Source of the DNA: Paraburkholderia mimosarum LMG 23256 = NBRC 106338
Lineage (GTDB): Bacteria > Pseudomonadota > Gammaproteobacteria > Burkholderiales > Burkholderiaceae
DNA length: 64,000 nt
Direction: 5' to 3'
Assembly: GCF_000739815.1 (NCBI RefSeq)
Contig: NZ_BBJJ01000008.1
Coordinates: 147,243 to 211,242 of the forward strand
This document shows positions 8,239 to 17,001 of this stretch, piece after piece. The position numbers and the translations under genes were made by a program. The stretch's first letter is position 1. Every line of letters starts with the position of its first letter. Under the pieces are notes generated by a model, which worked only from the letters and a program-made list of their open reading frames with translations, did no database searches and was not told where the DNA came from.

Positions 8239-9135
8239 TCAGTCGGGCTGAACGATCAACTGGCCCGAGCGGCCGGCGATCTCGCCCCAGGTGACAGGGT
8301 ACGATGGCAGCGAATCCGGGTCCAGCGTCGCATGGTAATCGCCCATCGTGGCAAACGTGTGGCCTTGCGCGCGCCAGCCGGCCAGCAGTTGCTCGAACAC
8401 GCCCGCGAGCTTCTGGCCTTCGAGTTCGGCATGCAACGTGAAGACCTGGTCGTGCGGATTGTTCTCCGTGCGCTTGAGCAGCCACGCCGCGACCGTGCCG
8501 GTATCGACACCGTCCACGCCGAGCACTTCGTCGAGCGTGGGCAAGGTGGTGGGCATTTGCACGTGGTTCAGCGTGCGGCCTGCCACCACGGGGCGATAGG
8601 GCGAATGCCCGCGCCCGTCGGAAGCGTACTTCATGCCCCAGGCGTCGATCTGCTCGAAGGCGGCCTCGTTCATCTGCCAGCCTGCCGCACCGTGCGTGAC
8701 GGGCGGCGTGCCGAAGATCCGCGTGAAGCGGTCATGGCTCTTCTGCATCTGGCGCGCGGTCCATCGCGCATCGCGTGTGCGAACGTTGTCCTGCCAGTAC
8801 ACGTGATCCCACGTATGGATGCCGCACTCGAAGCCGGCTTCGTGTATCGCGCGCATTTGCGCAGCCGCCTCCACGCCGATGTCGGGGCCAGGCAGCAGCA
8901 CGCCGTACATCAGCTGCCTCAAGCCGTAATGCTCGACCACGGATGTGCGCGAGACTTTCTTGAGAAAGCCCGGCCGGAAGACGCGCCGCAGCGCCCAGCC
9001 CGTGTGATCGGGACCGAGGCTGAACAGGAACGTGGCGCGCGCCTTGTAGCGGTCGAAGATGCGCGCGAGGTTCGGCACGCCTTCGCGCGTGCCGCGCAGC
9101 GTGTCGACGTCGATTTTCAGGACGATGCGGGCCAA
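8239..9135 (-). CDS. arnD: 4-deoxy-4-formamido-L-Ara-phosphoundecaprenol deformylase ArnD
   Basis: A 298-residue polysaccharide deacetylase family enzyme that removes the formyl group from undecaprenyl-phosphate-Ara4FN, giving the donor used to cap lipid A. The metal-binding acidic pair is in KIDVDT (residues 7-12) and the metal histidines in CGIHTWDH near residue 105. The length fits ArnD. It is the last gene of the arn operon, 24 bp after the decarboxylase gene. No obvious T-tailed terminator follows within the 149 bp before bcp, although two GC hairpins are present. Confidence 0.95.
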   Translation of the reverse strand: MARIVLKIDVDTLRGTREGVPNLARIFDRYKARATFLFSLGPDHTGWALRRVFRPGFLKKVSRTSVVEHYGLRQLMYGVLLPGPDIGVEAAAQMRAIHEAGFECGIHTWDHVYWQDNVRTRDARWTARQMQKSHDRFTRIFGTPPVTHGAAGWQMNEAAFEQIDAWGMKYASDGRGHSPYRPVVAGRTLNHVQMPTTLPTLDEVLGVDGVDTGTVAAWLLKRTENNPHDQVFTLHAELEGQKLAGVFEQLLAGWRAQGHTFATMGDYHATLDPDSLPSYPVTWGEIAGRSGQLIVQPD

Positions 9136-9159
9136 GTGACTGGGACCTTTGTCTGAAGC

Positions 9160-10209
9160 TTAGTGTTGCTCGACGAGCGCACGGGCTTCGGCCACATGGC
9201 CACGGTACGCTTCGAAGATCTTGCGCAGCGCTTCGTCGAAGGTCGACTTCGGCGCCCAGCCTAGTTCCTGCTTCGTGTTGTCGATCTTCGGCACGCGATT
9301 CTGTACGTCCTGATAGCCCGCGCCGTAGTAGGCGCCCGACGACGTTTCGACGAGTTGCACCTTCCTGGCCGACTCCGCGTATTCGGGGAACTCGGCCGCG
9401 AGCGCGAGCATCTTGTGCGCGAGTTCGCGCACCGAGAAGTTGTTGGTCGGGTTGCCGATGTTGTAGATCTTGCCCGTGGCCACGCCGTCCTTGTTCTCGA
9501 TGATCTTCATGAGCGCTTCGATGCCGTCGTCGATGTCGGTGAACGCGCGCTTTTGCGCGCCGCCATCCACGAGGCTGATGTTCTCGCCGCGCACGATGTG
9601 GCCGAGGAACTGCGTGACGACGCGCGACGAACCTTCCTTCGGCGTGTAGATCGAGTCGAGGCCCGGGCCGATCCAGTTGAACGGACGGAACAGCGTGAAG
9701 TTCAGGCCTTCCATGCCGTAGCCCCAGATCACGCGGTCCATGAGCTGCTTCGAGCACGCATAGATCCAGCGCGGCTTGTTGATCGGGCCGTAGGTGAGGG
9801 CGGACGCATCGGGGTCGAACTGCTCGTCGCTGCACATGCCGTAGACCTCGGAGGTCGACGGGAAGACGAGGTGCTTGCGGTACTTCACGGCCGAACGCAC
9901 GATGGGCAGATTCGCCTCGAAGTCGAGCTCGAACACGCGCAGCGGCTGCTGCACGTAGGTAGCGGGCGTGGCGATGGCGACGAGCGGCAGGATCACGTCG
10001 CACTTCTTGACGTGATACTCGACCCACTCCTTGTTGATCGTGATGTCGCCTTCGAAGAAGTGCATACGCTCATGCTTGACGAGGTCGCCGAGGCGCTCCG
10101 TCTGCATGTCCATGCCGAACACTTCCCAGTTCGTGGTTTCGAGGATGCGCTTGGACAGGTGGTGGCCGATGAAGCCGTTCACACCCAGGATCAGAACTTT
10201 TTTGGTCAT
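9160..10209 (-). CDS. ArnA decarboxylase half: UDP-glucuronic acid 4-oxidative decarboxylase
   Basis: A 349-residue extended SDR enzyme that oxidises and decarboxylates UDP-glucuronate to UDP-4-keto-pentose, the first step toward Ara4N. It matches the C-terminal domain of E. coli ArnA. The Rossmann motif [10 protein letters not shown] is at residues 9-18, the PSTSEVYG segment near residue 118, and the catalytic Tyr/Lys in YACSKQLMD near residue 150. In enterobacteria this domain is fused to the formyltransferase; here the two are separate genes that overlap as ATGA (start ATG at 10207-10209, upstream stop at 10206-10208), so translation is probably coupled. Burkholderia genomes are known to carry the split form. 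Confidence 0.94.
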   Translation of the reverse strand: MTKKVLILGVNGFIGHHLSKRILETTNWEVFGMDMQTERLGDLVKHERMHFFEGDITINKEWVEYHVKKCDVILPLVAIATPATYVQQPLRVFELDFEANLPIVRSAVKYRKHLVFPSTSEVYGMCSDEQFDPDASALTYGPINKPRWIYACSKQLMDRVIWGYGMEGLNFTLFRPFNWIGPGLDSIYTPKEGSSRVVTQFLGHIVRGENISLVDGGAQKRAFTDIDDGIEALMKIIENKDGVATGKIYNIGNPTNNFSVRELAHKMLALAAEFPEYAESARKVQLVETSSGAYYGAGYQDVQNRVPKIDNTKQELGWAPKSTFDEALRKIFEAYRGHVAEARALVEQH

Positions 10210-11168
10210 GGACGGGGGACAGATGAAATGAGTTCGGAGAACGCGGCGGGGCGGATGACGGTCTCCTGACCGCCATGGCTCGGCGCATGCCGCAGTTCGT
10301 GGATCGCGATGGCGCGGCCGTCGCCGCAGACGGCGAAAAACGCATTATCGCTTACGTGGATGCCGACGGGCAATCCGGCGAGGGTGCGGACCCTTTCGGC
10401 GTCTTGCGAGCCGGGGCGCACGAGGCGCGCGCGGGCGATCACGAACCGCGCGTTGCCGACATCCGTGAACGCGCCCGGATAGGGCGGCGCGACGGCGCGA
10501 ATCAGGTTGTACACCTGCTGCGCGCTCTGGCCGAAGTCGATGCGGCCGTCCTCGGGCTTGCGCCCGCCGTAGTAGCTGCCCTTGGCGAGATCGTTCGGAA
10601 GATGCGGCGCTTCGCCCGCGATCAGCGCGGGCAGCACGCGCCAGAGCGTTTGCTCGGCGGCCACCGTCACCTTGTCGAAGACCTGTGCCGCGGTGTCGTC
10701 GGGGAGGATCGGCACCGGCGTCTGCGCGACGATGGCGCCGGCATCGGGCTTCGCGGCCATTTCGTGCAGCGTGGCGCCGGTTTCGGTCTCGCCGTTGAGC
10801 ACGGCCCAGTTCGTGGGTACGCGTCCGCGGTACTTAGGCAGCAGCGAGCCGTGCATGTTGTACGCGCCGCGCGCTGCGAGCGCGAGCAGGTCCACGGGCA
10901 GCATGTGCCGGTAGTAGAACGAGAAGATGAAGTCCGGACGCGCCGCGGAAACGGCGGCGCGCAGCTCGGCACTCCTCGGATCGGCAGGCGTGACGACTTC
11001 GATGCCATGCTCCTCGGCCACCGACTTCACGCTGCCGAACCAGATGTTCTCGGTCGGGCTGTCCTCGTGCGTGACGACGAGCGCGACGTCGACGCCGCCC
11101 GCGAGCAGCACCTGCAGGCAGCGCACGCCCACGTTGTGATACGCGAAGACGACGGCGCGCGGCTTCAT
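10206..11168 (-). CDS. ArnA formyltransferase half: UDP-Ara4N N-formyltransferase
   Basis: A 320-residue enzyme matching the N-terminal, formyltetrahydrofolate-dependent domain of ArnA. It N-formylates UDP-L-Ara4N. The catalytic Asn and His are in [13 protein letters not shown] near residue 103 and the catalytic Asp in KPDAGAIV near residue 140, as in the methionyl-tRNA formyltransferase superfamily. The C-terminal OB-like subdomain is present. The start [11 protein letters not shown] overlaps the arnC stop as ATGA (11165-11168), and the 3' end overlaps the decarboxylase gene the same way. The longer open frame upstream lies inside arnC and is rejected. Confidence 0.94.
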   Translation of the reverse strand: MKPRAVVFAYHNVGVRCLQVLLAGGVDVALVVTHEDSPTENIWFGSVKSVAEEHGIEVVTPADPRSAELRAAVSAARPDFIFSFYYRHMLPVDLLALAARGAYNMHGSLLPKYRGRVPTNWAVLNGETETGATLHEMAAKPDAGAIVAQTPVPILPDDTAAQVFDKVTVAAEQTLWRVLPALIAGEAPHLPNDLAKGSYYGGRKPEDGRIDFGQSAQQVYNLIRAVAPPYPGAFTDVGNARFVIARARLVRPGSQDAERVRTLAGLPVGIHVSDNAFFAVCGDGRAIAIHELRHAPSHGGQETVIRPAAFSELISSVPRP

Positions 11169-12238
11169 TGACGGGCTCCTTCGTTGGCCGGGTTGGTCCC
11201 GACGTTGGCCGGTCGTGCGAACGCGGCGGCCTGCATGACGTCCTGGCGCGGCGTATCGGCGACGGCGCGGTCGTTGCGCTCCTCGAGGATCGTCTGGATC
11301 AGATAGCGGGGGCGTGCACGCACCTGCTGGTAGATGCGGCCGATGTACTCGCCGAGCAGACCGAGCGCGAAGATGATCACGCCGAGCAGGAAGAACGTGA
11401 TGGCGAAGAGCGTGAATACGCCTTGCACTTCCGCGCCGAGGATGAAGCGGCGAATCAGCAGCAGCACGAAGAGGCCGGCCGAGCCGAGCGACAGGATCAC
11501 GCCGATGAACGAGAGCCACTGCAGCGGCACGACGGAGAAACCCGTCACGAGGTCGAAATTCAGCCGGATGAGGCTATAGAGCGAATACTTCGACTCGCCC
11601 GCGAAGCGCTCCTCGTGCGCGACCTCCACCTCGACGGGGTTCTGCGAGAACGTGTACGCGAGCGCGGGGATGAACGTGTTGATTTCGCCGCAGCGGTTGA
11701 TCGTGTCGATGATGCGGCGGTCGTACGCGCGCAGCATGCAGCCCTGATCGGTCATCTTGATGCGCGTGATGCGCTCGCGCAGCCGGTTCATGGCCTGCGA
11801 CGCCTTGCGCCGCCACAGGCTGTCCTGGCGTTGCTTGCGGATCGTCCCGACGTAGTCGTAGCCTTCGCGCATCTTCTCGACGAGCTTGCCGATCTCCTCG
11901 GGCGGATTTTGCAGGTCGGCGTCGAGCGTGATGACGATCTCGCCGCGCGCCTGCTCGAAGCCCGCGAGAATCGCCATGTGCTGCCCGTAGTTGCCGTTGA
12001 GCAGGATCGCGCGGGTGGCGTCGGGGCGTGCGCGGAACTGCTCGGCGAGCATCGCGGCCGAGCGGTCGCGGCTGCCGTCGTTGATGAAGATCACTTCGTA
12101 CGAGGTGCCTAGCTTGTCGAGCGCCGGGTACAGGCGCGCGAACAGCGCGGGAAGGCCTGCTTCCTCGTTGTAGACCGGAATGATGACCGAGACTTCCGGC
12201 GTGTCCGGGGTCAAGGTGCGTTGTTCCGTTTGACTCAT
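11165..12238 (-). CDS. arnC: Undecaprenyl-phosphate 4-deoxy-4-formamido-L-arabinose transferase ArnC
   Basis: A 357-residue GT2 family transferase that moves Ara4FN from UDP to undecaprenyl phosphate on the inner face of the cytoplasmic membrane. The glycosyltransferase A domain begins VSVIIPVYNEEAG near residue 16, with the metal/UDP motif TLDADLQNPPEEI near residue 108. Two hydrophobic helices at about residues 225-300 anchor it in the membrane. The start at MSQTEQ is chosen; an in-frame Met 23 codons upstream would add a poorly conserved, Arg-rich extension. The gene lies between arnB and the formyltransferase gene in the operon. Confidence 0.94.
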   Translation of the reverse strand: MSQTEQRTLTPDTPEVSVIIPVYNEEAGLPALFARLYPALDKLGTSYEVIFINDGSRDRSAAMLAEQFRARPDATRAILLNGNYGQHMAILAGFEQARGEIVITLDADLQNPPEEIGKLVEKMREGYDYVGTIRKQRQDSLWRRKASQAMNRLRERITRIKMTDQGCMLRAYDRRIIDTINRCGEINTFIPALAYTFSQNPVEVEVAHEERFAGESKYSLYSLIRLNFDLVTGFSVVPLQWLSFIGVILSLGSAGLFVLLLIRRFILGAEVQGVFTLFAITFFLLGVIIFALGLLGEYIGRIYQQVRARPRYLIQTILEERNDRAVADTPRQDVMQAAAFARPANVGTNPANEGARQ

Positions 12239-12356
12239 GTGTGCGTCGATTCCGTTATTGATGCTGCGGTTTACTGCGTGCGCAGACCGGTAGCGCATGA
12301 GCTGCACCGTCTGTCTGCGTTTCCCCTGATGCTTCCCGGCCGACTCTTTCCGCGGC

Positions 12357-13517
12357 TTACTTCGCGAACTTCGTACAGATTTCGTTCACCGCGTGGCATA
12401 CGCGCGCCACATCGGCTTCGGTCATCTGCGTGAAGAGCGGCAGCGTGACCGTGCTCGCGCCGAAGCGCTCCGCGTGCGGGAACATACCCGCCTTGAAACC
12501 ACGCTCGCGGTAGAGCGTGAAAAGGTGGATGGCCGGGTAGTGCACGCCCGAGCCGATGCCGCGTTCCTTGAGCTCGCCCATGAAGCCGCCGCGCGTGATG
12601 GCGAGCTTCTCCAGCGGCAGCGTGATCTGGAACATATGCCAGTTGCTGTTGGTGAAATCGGCGAGCGGCAGGCCCACGCCGAGCTTGACCGCCGCGCCGC
12701 CCTCCAGCCCCGCGAAGTAGGCGCGCGCGAGCGCGATGCGCTGACGGGTGAAGCGCTCGATGTGCTTGAGCTGGCCGAGCCCGACGCGCGCGGCGACATC
12801 GGTGAGATTGTACTTGCCGCCGAGCACGTCGCAGTCCATGCCGTCGAAGCCGGTGCGCGTGATGCCTTGCAGGCGGTATTTCTGCGCGAGGACGGCCTCG
12901 GCCTCGTCGTTGAGGACGAGCGCGCCGCCCTCGATCGAGGTGAGGTTCTTGTTGGGGTGGAAGCTGAACGACACGAGGTCGCCGATCGAGCCAATTCGCT
13001 TGCCATTCCACTGCGAGCCGAACGCCTGCGCGGCGTCCTCGATCACGCGCAGCTTGTGCTGGCGGGCGATCGCGTAAAGGCGGTCCATGTCGACGGGCAG
13101 GCCCGCGAGGTAGACGGGGATGAGCGCTTTCGTCTTCGGCGTGATGGCGGCCTCGAGCTTGTCGAGGTCGATGTTGCGAGTGAGCGGATCGATGTCGGCG
13201 AACACCGGCGTCGCGCCCACTTCATAGATCACGTTGCTCGTGGCGACCCACGACGCGGGCGTGGTGATGACCTCGTCGCCGGGACCGACGCCGGCGATGC
13301 GCAGGCCGATTTCGAGCGTGGCCGTGCCCGAGTTGAACGTGCGCACGGGCCGGCCGCCGCAATACGCGGAGAGCGCGGCCTCGAACGCCTGGTTCTGCGG
13401 ACCGGTTGTGATCCAGCCCGAGCGCAGCACATCGGCGACGCCCTGGATGGTTTCCTCGTCGATTTCGGGGCGCACGAACGGCAGGAAAGGGAGAGACTGC
13501 GAGGATGACTGGGACAT
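12357..13517 (-). CDS. arnB: UDP-4-amino-4-deoxy-L-arabinose aminotransferase ArnB
   Basis: A 386-residue PLP enzyme of the DegT/DnrJ/EryC1/StrS family that aminates UDP-4-keto-pentose using glutamate. The PLP-binding lysine lies in FSFHPNKNLTSIEGG near residue 190, and the cofactor aspartate in VIEDAAQAFGS near residue 160. The length fits the family. About 120 bp separate it from both arnE upstream and arnC downstream, the loosest spacing in the operon, so an internal promoter is possible. The substrate is assigned from operon context, because this family acts on many sugar nucleotides. Confidence 0.94.
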   Translation of the reverse strand: MSQSSSQSLPFLPFVRPEIDEETIQGVADVLRSGWITTGPQNQAFEAALSAYCGGRPVRTFNSGTATLEIGLRIAGVGPGDEVITTPASWVATSNVIYEVGATPVFADIDPLTRNIDLDKLEAAITPKTKALIPVYLAGLPVDMDRLYAIARQHKLRVIEDAAQAFGSQWNGKRIGSIGDLVSFSFHPNKNLTSIEGGALVLNDEAEAVLAQKYRLQGITRTGFDGMDCDVLGGKYNLTDVAARVGLGQLKHIERFTRQRIALARAYFAGLEGGAAVKLGVGLPLADFTNSNWHMFQITLPLEKLAITRGGFMGELKERGIGSGVHYPAIHLFTLYRERGFKAGMFPHAERFGASTVTLPLFTQMTEADVARVCHAVNEICTKFAK

Positions 13518-13640
13518 GGGTGTGGGAGTCGTTGCTCGTCAGAAAGTGGGCCAGGCGAAAGAATCTGCACGCCTTACGAATTCCTTATATGGGGCGGGGC
13601 ATGCAGCGCGACAAGCGAGAATACGGGGCGCCGCGGCGTT

Positions 13641-14012
13641 CTAGCTGCGCGCCAGCACGAACACGCCGATCAGGATGATGCCGATGCCGACGAGCCGCTG
13701 CACGCTCATGACCTCGCCGAACAGATACCACGCCGCGAACGCATTGACCACGTAGCCGAGCGAGAGCATCGGGTAGGCGATCGAGACGTCCACGCGCGAG
13801 AGCCCGACGATCCACACGACCACGCTGAACACGTAGCAGGCGAGGCCGCCCAGAATCGGCACTTGCGTTGCAAGCTTCCAGCCGATGGGCAGGATGTTCG
13901 CACGGGTGAATTCGAAGTGTCCAACGGCATTGACACCGGCTTTCAGCAACAGTTGCGCACAGGCATTGAGGCCGACGCCGGCGAGGATGCAGATCAGGGA
14001 AATCGGATTCAT
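13641..14012 (-). CDS. arnE: Small multidrug-resistance-type membrane protein, ArnE/ArnF-like flippase subunit
   Basis: A 123-residue protein with four hydrophobic segments of the DMT/SMR (EamA-like) superfamily. In enterobacteria ArnE and ArnF form a heterodimer that flips undecaprenyl-phosphate-Ara4N across the inner membrane. Here only one such gene lies in the cluster, so it may act as a homodimer or with a distant partner. Features include an early NACAQLLLKAG helix and the SRVDVSIAYPMLSLGYV segment common in the family. It lies between arnT and arnB on the same strand. The symbol rests on context. Confidence 0.82.
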   Translation of the reverse strand: MNPISLICILAGVGLNACAQLLLKAGVNAVGHFEFTRANILPIGWKLATQVPILGGLACYVFSVVVWIVGLSRVDVSIAYPMLSLGYVVNAFAAWYLFGEVMSVQRLVGIGIILIGVFVLARS

Positions 14013-14088
14013 CGGAAAGGGTGGTTCAACGGGTTATGGGGGTGCGGCGGGATCGTGGCCGTTGGCCGCTGGCGCAGGCGGGACGTTA

Positions 14089-14127
14089 CCGGCCGCGCCT
14101 GGCCGGCCGCGCCTCGCCGGCCGCGCC
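14089..14127. repeat. Three copies of a 14-bp GC-rich tandem repeat
   Basis: The core CCGGCCGCGCC occurs at 14089, 14103 and 14117, in the 151-bp gap between arnT and arnE. Each unit contains a CCGGCCG palindrome. It is probably slippage-prone and may fold in mRNA; no function is apparent. Confidence 0.8.
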
Positions 14128-14163
14128 AATTATCGCGCATGCGCCACGGGGGGCCGGAAGTGG

Positions 14164-15855
14164 TCAGGATTGGGGCTTCTCGACGATCACGCGGCGCGCG
14201 TCGCGGGCAATGACCTGCATCGGCAAGCCCTGCGCGGCGAGCTCTTCGTAGCGCTTCACGGGAATCAGCGCGAGCGCATAGCGGTCGGCCTTCCAGCGGG
14301 TTTCCCATTCGGCGATGGTCGGCACCCATTTTTGTGGTTCCTCGGAGATGCCGAAGGCAAGCTCGTCGGTGACCTCGACCATCGTCATCGAGTGGCGCAC
14401 GTAGAACGGCATGGTGTGGTCGAGCACGCCCACCGAGTAGAACGGCGTGTCGGGCGGCAGCTTCGCGATGGCGGCGCGCACCGCGGGTGCGAGCGGCGCC
14501 CCCGAGCTCAGCGTGCCGAATACGTCGTGGCCCGTGCCGGCGATGGTGGCGAGCAGCAGCCACGCGGTACCGAGCGCGAGCGCCGGCGCTCGCGCGCCGG
14601 TGTCCGGCGTGCGCTTCGCGCGGTTCAGGCGCAGGCCGACCATGGTCACGACGAAGGCCACCGCGGCGGCGGCGAACACCCATACCTGGAACGCCCGGTA
14701 GAGCGCGTTGGGGTTGCGCGCATCGCCGAAGCGGGTGAGCACGAAGGAGCCGGCCATCAGCGCGGCGGCGAGGAGCGCGTAGCCTGCGAGGTGCCGGTTC
14801 CACTGCGCGCGCGTCATGAGCGGCAGATACATGCCGATGATGAGCGCGACGGGCGGCGCGATGGGCAGCACGTAGGAGACCAGCTTCGAGTGGGAAACGC
14901 TGAAGAACAGGAAAATGAACACCGTCCACACGAACATCAGCGTGACGGGCGAGAAGCCGTTGGGCTGGCGCGGCGCGCGCAGCGCGTGGCGCACGCTCTG
15001 CACGCTCACCGAGAGCCACGGCAGAAAGCCGACCAGCATGACCGGCACGAAGTAGTAGAACGGGCCGGGGCGGTTCTGCTCCGGCGTGAGGTAGCGCCGG
15101 AACTGCTGGACGATGAAGAAGAAGTTGAAGAACTCGGGATTGCGCTGCTGCACGAGGATGAACCACGGCGCAACGATCGCGAAGAACACGATCAGGCCGC
15201 TCACGAGATAGAGGCGCTTCCAGAGCGCCCAGTCGCGCGAAATCCCCGTGTAGAGGACGAGCACCGCGCCCGGCAGGATCAGCCCGACCAGACCTTTGGA
15301 GAGCACTGCCATTGCCATGGCCGCCCAGCACACCCACATCCAGAGCCGCGCGCTTGCCTTGGGCAGGTCGGGGCGCTGCGCGAGCAAGAGCGCGCACAGC
15401 GTGAGCTGCATCCAGAACGACAGGCCCATGTCGAGCGTGTTGAAGTGGCCCATCAGGTTCCAGTACGGCGCGCACGCGAGCACGACCGCAGCGAAGAAGC
15501 CCGTGGCGGCGTTGAACACGCGCGCGCCCGTGAAGCCGATGAGCAGCACGCCCGCGAAGCCGGTGAGCGCCGTATAAAGGCGCGCCTGCCACTCGCCAAT
15601 GCCGAACCACGCGAATGTGAGCGCGTTCATCCAGGTCTGCAGCGGCGGCTTCTCGAAGTACTTGTAGTCGTTGTAGCGCGGCGTGATCCAGTCGCCGGAG
15701 GCGAGCATCTCGCGCGCCATTTCGGCGTAGCGGCCTTCGTCGCTCGGCAACAGATGGCGCCAGCCGAGCGGCAGGAACCAGATCACGGCGAGGGCGAGGA
15801 TCAGGAGCAGGATCGCGCTGCGGTTGAGCGGTAGCCTCGATGGCGTATCGTTCAT
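14164..15855 (-). CDS. arnT: Lipid A L-Ara4N transferase ArnT (GT83/GT39-like)
   Basis: A 563-residue polytopic inner-membrane glycosyltransferase that moves L-Ara4N from undecaprenyl phosphate to lipid A phosphates on the periplasmic side, lowering negative charge and conferring polymyxin resistance. Around 12 hydrophobic helices are visible. The first periplasmic loop holds SDEGRYAEMAREMLASGDW (residues 38-56), the acidic motif needed for catalysis in this superfamily, and FEKPPLQTW follows. It is the first gene of the arn operon as read on the minus strand. About 160 bp separate it from the Mth938-like gene. It is distinct from the second GT39-like protein at 38415-40172. Confidence 0.93.
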   Translation of the reverse strand: MNDTPSRLPLNRSAILLLILALAVIWFLPLGWRHLLPSDEGRYAEMAREMLASGDWITPRYNDYKYFEKPPLQTWMNALTFAWFGIGEWQARLYTALTGFAGVLLIGFTGARVFNAATGFFAAVVLACAPYWNLMGHFNTLDMGLSFWMQLTLCALLLAQRPDLPKASARLWMWVCWAAMAMAVLSKGLVGLILPGAVLVLYTGISRDWALWKRLYLVSGLIVFFAIVAPWFILVQQRNPEFFNFFFIVQQFRRYLTPEQNRPGPFYYFVPVMLVGFLPWLSVSVQSVRHALRAPRQPNGFSPVTLMFVWTVFIFLFFSVSHSKLVSYVLPIAPPVALIIGMYLPLMTRAQWNRHLAGYALLAAALMAGSFVLTRFGDARNPNALYRAFQVWVFAAAAVAFVVTMVGLRLNRAKRTPDTGARAPALALGTAWLLLATIAGTGHDVFGTLSSGAPLAPAVRAAIAKLPPDTPFYSVGVLDHTMPFYVRHSMTMVEVTDELAFGISEEPQKWVPTIAEWETRWKADRYALALIPVKRYEELAAQGLPMQVIARDARRVIVEKPQS

Positions 15856-16013
15856 GGGTTTCAGCCTGTTCTTGTTGCAGTCGTTGCGGTCGAGGTTCGG
15901 ATGGCGCGGGCTCGCCCCGTCCGCACCCCGTGTGTGCGGCGGCGCGCGCCATCACGCGGCGCGCAAGTGTACTACGGCGCTGCGCGGCTACCTGATGACA
16001 AGCTTAAGCTGCG

Positions 16014-16388
16014 TCACCTTTCGAGCAGGAGTGCGGCCGCCACGCGGCGGCCTTCGGCCATGAGAATGTTGTAGGTGCGGCAGGCGGCCTTGAAGTCCAT
16101 CGCCTCGACGCCGATGCGCCGGGCAGCCAGCGCCGCGGTCAGGCGCGGGTGCGGAAAGCGCAGGCGCTCGCCGCTGCCGAACACCACCACCTCGGGGTTG
16201 AGCGGAAGCAGCATTTCGAAGAGTTCGGGCGTCAGGGCGTCGAACGCTTGCACCGGCCAGGGGGTGACCGGCGACTCGGGCATCATGATGATGCTGCCTG
16301 TATGGCGTTCGAGATTCACTTCGACATAATCGGGGCCGTAACCGGTAACGGTATTCAGCGCGCCGCTGGAGTCCTGGTGTAGTTTCAA
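16014..16388 (-). CDS. Mth938-like (DUF498/NDUFAF3-type) domain protein
   Basis: A 124-residue protein of the Mth938 fold. It shows the conserved stretches GYGPDYVEVN, a LNPEVVVFGSGERLRFP core, and GVEAMDFKAACRTYNILMAEGR near the end, where family members conserve an Asp/Arg pocket. I choose the TTG start giving MKLHQDSSG: it has a GGAA about 9 bases upstream and matches the family N-terminus, whereas the longer ATG version adds 22 Pro/Arg-rich residues. The bacterial function is not established; mitochondrial homologues assist complex I assembly. It lies just upstream of the arn operon on the same strand. Confidence 0.82.
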   Translation of the reverse strand: MKLHQDSSGALNTVTGYGPDYVEVNLERHTGSIIMMPESPVTPWPVQAFDALTPELFEMLLPLNPEVVVFGSGERLRFPHPRLTAALAARRIGVEAMDFKAACRTYNILMAEGRRVAAALLLER

Positions 16389-16499
16389 AACGGGGTTCCG
16401 GGGTAATGGCGGTTCGGATGCGGCGGTTCGGATGCGCAGGCAAGGGGCGCACATCCTGTGCCGATGCTGGCCGGGGCGGCCGGCGCTACCGGCTTCGCG

Positions 16500-16548
16500 A
16501 TCCGCCTCCAGGTCCGCTTCCCGGTCCGCCTCCTGGCCCGCATCTTGA
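16500..16548. repeat. About four copies of a degenerate 12-bp repeat
   Basis: Units starting at 16501, 16513, 16525 and 16537 follow the pattern TCCGCCTCCAGG with one to a few changes each (the last is weakest). They lie upstream of the Mth938-like gene. In frame on either strand they could encode a four-residue repeat, but no convincing gene covers them. Confidence 0.7.
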
Positions 16549-17001
16549 CAGATTGCGCATTGCGGAAGTTGGTCAAAATCCGCTAAATTATAGCTTTTTA
16601 GCCGCCGCCGCAGCGGTGCCTGCGGGCAAACCAGGTCGGCAGACCCCGCTGGAAGACCCGCTCGCGCCTATCCGCGCATCGGGCGAGGGCAGCCATAAGC
16701 TGCCGTGCGGTTGGTCAAGGATCCCTCCTGTGGCGTCGCATGTGCGCCGACCCCCGCACACAAAGCGCGGCGCAACCGGGCGCAGCCAGGCCGAAGCGAG
16801 GCCGAAGGGGGGCGCGGCAGGTGTCCTTCAGGGTAGGCCGCGCTGCCCGGAATGCTCAGCTCGCTGCCCTGCATGTCACGTCCGCCCTGGCGCCATCCGC
16901 TGCCTGGTCAACTGTCGTTCAACCCGCGGTCGATCAACCCGCGGTCAACCCCGTTCCAGCCCTTTTACAGCTTTTTACTCGCCTCTGACTGATAGCCCGC
17001 C
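16549..17001. other. Non-coding region between the Mth938-like gene and alaA
   Basis: About 450 bp with no supported gene. It has an AT-rich island at 16575-16600 that contains TATAAT on the minus strand (16587-16592), a possible -10 for the Mth938-like gene. A GGCAGC-CATAA-GCTGCC hairpin lies at 16688-16704, and a 12-bp direct repeat TCAACCCGCGGT occurs at 16919 and 16934 just before alaA. If alaA starts from the AT-rich island its leader would be about 400 nt. I see no known riboswitch. Confidence 0.5.

Noticed and set aside
13885..15834. A 649-codon open frame antisense to arnT
   Set aside because: His/Arg/Glu-rich with no fold; arnT on the minus strand has clear family motifs.
16001..16010. 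AGCTTAAGCT palindrome upstream of arnT, considered as a PmrA box
   Set aside because: Only one CTTAAG half is present; the second half expected 5 bp away is absent.
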